From: Setophaga petechia
Taxonomy: Eukaryota > Chordata > Aves > Passeriformes > Parulidae
Assembly (NCBI GenBank): GCA_024362935.1
Contig: JANCRA010000001.1
Span: 53,293,501-53,357,500, forward strand
DNA length: 64,000 nt
Reading direction: 5' to 3'
The notes beneath the pieces are model-generated. The model had not been told where the DNA came from. It did not search any database and worked only from the letters and a program-made list of their open reading frames with translations. The translations under genes and the position numbers were made by a program. Numbering within the stretch: the stretch's first letter is position 1; every line of letters starts with the position of its first letter. Shown here piece after piece: positions 61,901 to 64,000 of the stretch.

Positions 61901-63855
61901 TTTACCTGTCTAGGGCTAGAGTAAGGGTTACGCCTAGGGTTAGGGTTTTTTAAATGAGAAAGGCTAGAGCTCCAGACACAATTCACCTGGCAAAGGCATC
62001 CCAAGGGGATCGAAAAAGTGCCACAACATGGCTGCCTCCGCACATTTTTCCTTGGGACCGTCCCTAACCCTAGGCTGATTGACCAGTTTAGTAGTTAGGG
62101 TTACGCCGGGGGTAAGGGTTTTTTAATCCAGAAAGCCCTGAGCTCCAGGCACACTGCAACTGCAAAAGGTATCCCAAGGGGAGCGCAAAAGCGCCGCGAC
62201 ATGGCTGCCTCCACAGCTTTTTCTTTGCTGCCATCCCTAACCCTAGGCTGATTTACCTGTCTAGGGCTAGGGTTAGGGTTACGCCTAGGGTTAGGGTTTT
62301 TTAAATGAGAAAGGCTTGAGCTCCAGACACAATTCAGCTGGTAAAAGGCATCCCAAGGGGATCGAAAACGTGCAACAACATGGCTGCCTCCGCACATTTT
62401 TCCTTGGGACCGTCCCTAACCCTAGGCTGATTGACCAGTTTAGGGGTTAGGGTTACGCCTAGGGTAAGGGTTTTTTAATCCAGAAAGCCCTGAGCTCCAG
62501 GCACACTGCAACTGCAAAAGGTATCCCAAGGGGAGCGCAAAAGCAACACAACATGGCTGCCTCCACAGCTTTTTCTTTGCTGCCATCCCTAACCCTAGGC
62601 TGATTTACCTGTCTAGGGCTAGGGTTAGGGTTACGCCTAGGGTTAGGGTTTTTTAAATGAGAAAGGCTTGAGCTCCAGACACAATTCAGCTGGCAAAGGC
62701 ATTCCAAGGGGATCGAAAAAGTGCCACAACATGGCTGCCTCCGCACATTTTTCCTTGGGACCGTCCCTAACCCTAGGCTGATTGACCAGTTTCGTAGTTA
62801 GGGTTACGCCTAGGGTAAGGGTTTTTTAATCCAGAAAGCCCTGAGCTCCAGGCACACTGCAACTGCAAAAGGTATCCCAAGGGGAGCGCAAAAGCGCCGC
62901 GACATGGCTGCCTCCACAGCTTTTTCTTTGCTGCCATCCCTAACCCTAGGCTGATTTACCTGTCTAGGGCTAGGGTTAGGGTTACGCCTAGGGTTAGGGT
63001 TTTTTAAATGAGAAAGACTTGAGCTCCAGACACAATTCAGCTGGCAAAGGCATCCCAAGGGGATCGAAAAAGTGCCACAACATTGCTGCCTCCGCACATT
63101 TTTCCTTGGGACCCTCCCTAACCCTAGGCTGATTGACCAGTTTAGGGGTTAGGGTTACGCCTAGGGTAAGGGTTTTTTAATCCAAAAAGCCCTGAGCTCC
63201 AGGCACACTGCAACTGCAAAAGGTATCCCAAGGGGAGCGCAAAAGCGCCGCGACATGGCTGCCTCCACAGCTTTTTCTTTGGTGCCATCCCTAACCCTAG
63301 GCTGATTTACCTGTCTAGGGCTAGGGTTAGGGTTCCGCCTAGGGTTAGGGTTTTTTAAATGAGAAAGGCTTGAGCTCCAGACACAATTCAGCTGGCAAAG
63401 GCATCCCAAGGGGATCGAAAAAGTGCCACAACATGGCTGCCTCCGCACATTTTTCCTTGGGACTGTCCCTAACCCTAGGCTGATTGACCTGTTTAGTAGT
63501 TAGGGTTACGCCTAGGGTAAGGGTTTTTTAATCCAGAAAGCCCTGAGCTCCAGGCACACTGCAACTGCAAAAGGTATCCCAAGGGGAGCGCAAAAGCGCC
63601 ACGACATCGCTGCCTCCACAGCTTTTTCTTTGCTGCCATCCCTAAGACTAGGCTGATTACCTGTCTAGGGCTAGGGTTAGGGTTACGCCTAGGGTTAGGG
63701 TTTTTTAAATGAGAAAGGCTTGAGCTCCAGACACAATTCACCTGGCAAAGGCATCCCAAGGGGATCGAAAAAGTGCCACAACATGGCTGCCTCCGCACAT
63801 TTTTCCTTGGGACCGTCCCTAACCCTAGGCTGATTGACCAGTTTAGTAGTAAGGG
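58943..63855 (+). repeat. Terminal mosaic stretch of dimers
   Basis: The stretch contains fourteen dimers from 58943 to 63506. One-base losses occur in 59294 (GGGTTTTTAATCC), 60697 and 63506 (GCTGATTACC). One-base gains occur in 61047 and 62101 (GCTGGTAAAAGGC), which also share GAAAACGTGCAACAAC with each other and with 43686. No structure other than the satellite is present. Confidence 0.88.
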
Positions 63856-64000
63856 TTACGCCGGGGGTAAGGGTTTTTTAATCCAGAAAGCCCTGAGCTC
63901 CAGGCACACTGCAACTGCAAAAGGTATCCCAAGGGGAGCGCAAAAGCGCCGCGACATGGCTGCCTCCACAGCTTTTTCTTTGCTGCCATCCCTAACCCTA
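63856..64000 (+). repeat. Partial last dimer (truncated by window edge)
   Basis: This is the first 145 bp of an A half of the TTACGCCGGGGG type. It ends within CCATCCCTAACCCTA at the window edge, so the array continues beyond the window. Confidence 0.9.

Larger units (their letters stand above)
1..64000. repeat. 351-bp dimeric satellite array with telomere-like motifs (whole window)
   Basis: The full window is head-to-tail copies of one 351-bp unit. A-half starts (first T of TTACGCCTAGGG) fall at 346, 698 and then every 351 bp to 23513. They continue at 23863-25266, 25617 (half), 25790-29651, 30001-35968, 36318-38073, 38423-40529, 40879, 41231-41582, 41932-43336 and 43686-50706. After that they fall at 51056, 51407, 51757, 52107-52809, 53159-53861, 54211-54913, 55263 (half), 55436, 55786-57190, 57540-58593, 58943-59294, 59644-60697, 61047, 61399-62101, 62453-63506 and 63856; the ranges step by 351. 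This makes 180 complete dimers. Summed unit lengths reproduce 64000 exactly, so no foreign insert is present. The array runs off both window ends. Landmarks in every unit are the TTAGGG/CTAGGG clusters, T-runs after each cluster, the segment CATCCCAAGGGGA and the segment CATGGCTGCCTCC. I do not recognise it as a named satellite family. Confidence 0.97.

Noticed and set aside
1..64000. CRISPR-like array of regular repeats
   Set aside because: The whole 351-bp unit is repeated, including what would be spacers. There are no unique spacers and no associated genes.
1..64000. True telomere or simple interstitial (TTAGGG)n block
   Set aside because: Uninterrupted telomeric tracts are at most about three repeats long, occur in both orientations and make up only a minor part of each unit.
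1..64000. Viral telomere-like repeats or an integrated virus
   Set aside because: Some herpesviruses carry TTAGGG tracts, but no viral gene or unique sequence is present; all bases belong to the same satellite unit.
1..64000. Transposon insertions or target-site duplications
   Set aside because: Unit lengths sum exactly to the window length, with only one-base changes and two half-units, so there is no room for an insert.
1..64000. CENP-B box indicating a centromere
   Set aside because: I saw no TTCGNNNNANNCGGG match in the unit. A centromeric location is not excluded but has no sequence support here.

Overview
The whole 64 kb window is one uninterrupted tandem satellite array. I found no unique sequence, gene, RNA gene or transposon in it. 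The basic unit is 351 bp and is itself a dimer of two related halves, here called A (178 bp) and B (173 bp). Taking each A half to begin at TTACGCCTAGGG, the window divides exactly into 180 complete dimers, two lone hybrid half-units (25617-25789 and 55263-55435) and a partial dimer at each end (1-345 and 63856-64000). Summing these lengths with 20 one-base losses and 4 one-base gains gives exactly 64000, so nothing is left unassigned.

Every half carries telomere-like DNA. TTAGGG/CTAGGG runs lie on the + strand at each half boundary, and a CCCTAACCCTAG block lies on the opposite strand upstream of each boundary. Vertebrate-type TTAGGG motifs, CG/CA/TG variation typical of methylated cytosines, and a satellite array this long point to an animal, most likely a vertebrate. 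The location is probably a subtelomeric, pericentromeric or other heterochromatic block. I cannot name the species from the sequence.

Layout: 698-23512 is 65 consecutive dimers of exactly 351 bp. A segment of this part (from position 1) recurs about 15.8 kb further on (from 15796) with the same diagnostic variants. From 22460 to 25265 there is a tandemly doubled four-dimer block, followed by the first half-unit. From about 30 kb on, units are more varied, one-base indels appear, and different variants dominate (CCGGGGG, GTTGTTTAATCC, CTAAGACTAGG). 34564-39475 carries three copies of a marked two-dimer block. 50355-55262 is a three-dimer higher-order repeat ending in the second half-unit. 55436-58942 is a five-dimer block present twice. 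The remainder to 64000 is a mosaic of the same variants.

The array shows expansion and homogenisation by unequal exchange at several scales. The units carry predicted binding sites for telomere proteins, G-quadruplex motifs and a hairpin-forming inverted repeat, so a chromatin or structural role is possible but is inference. The many short open frames are by-products of a repeat whose length is a multiple of three and are not annotated as genes.
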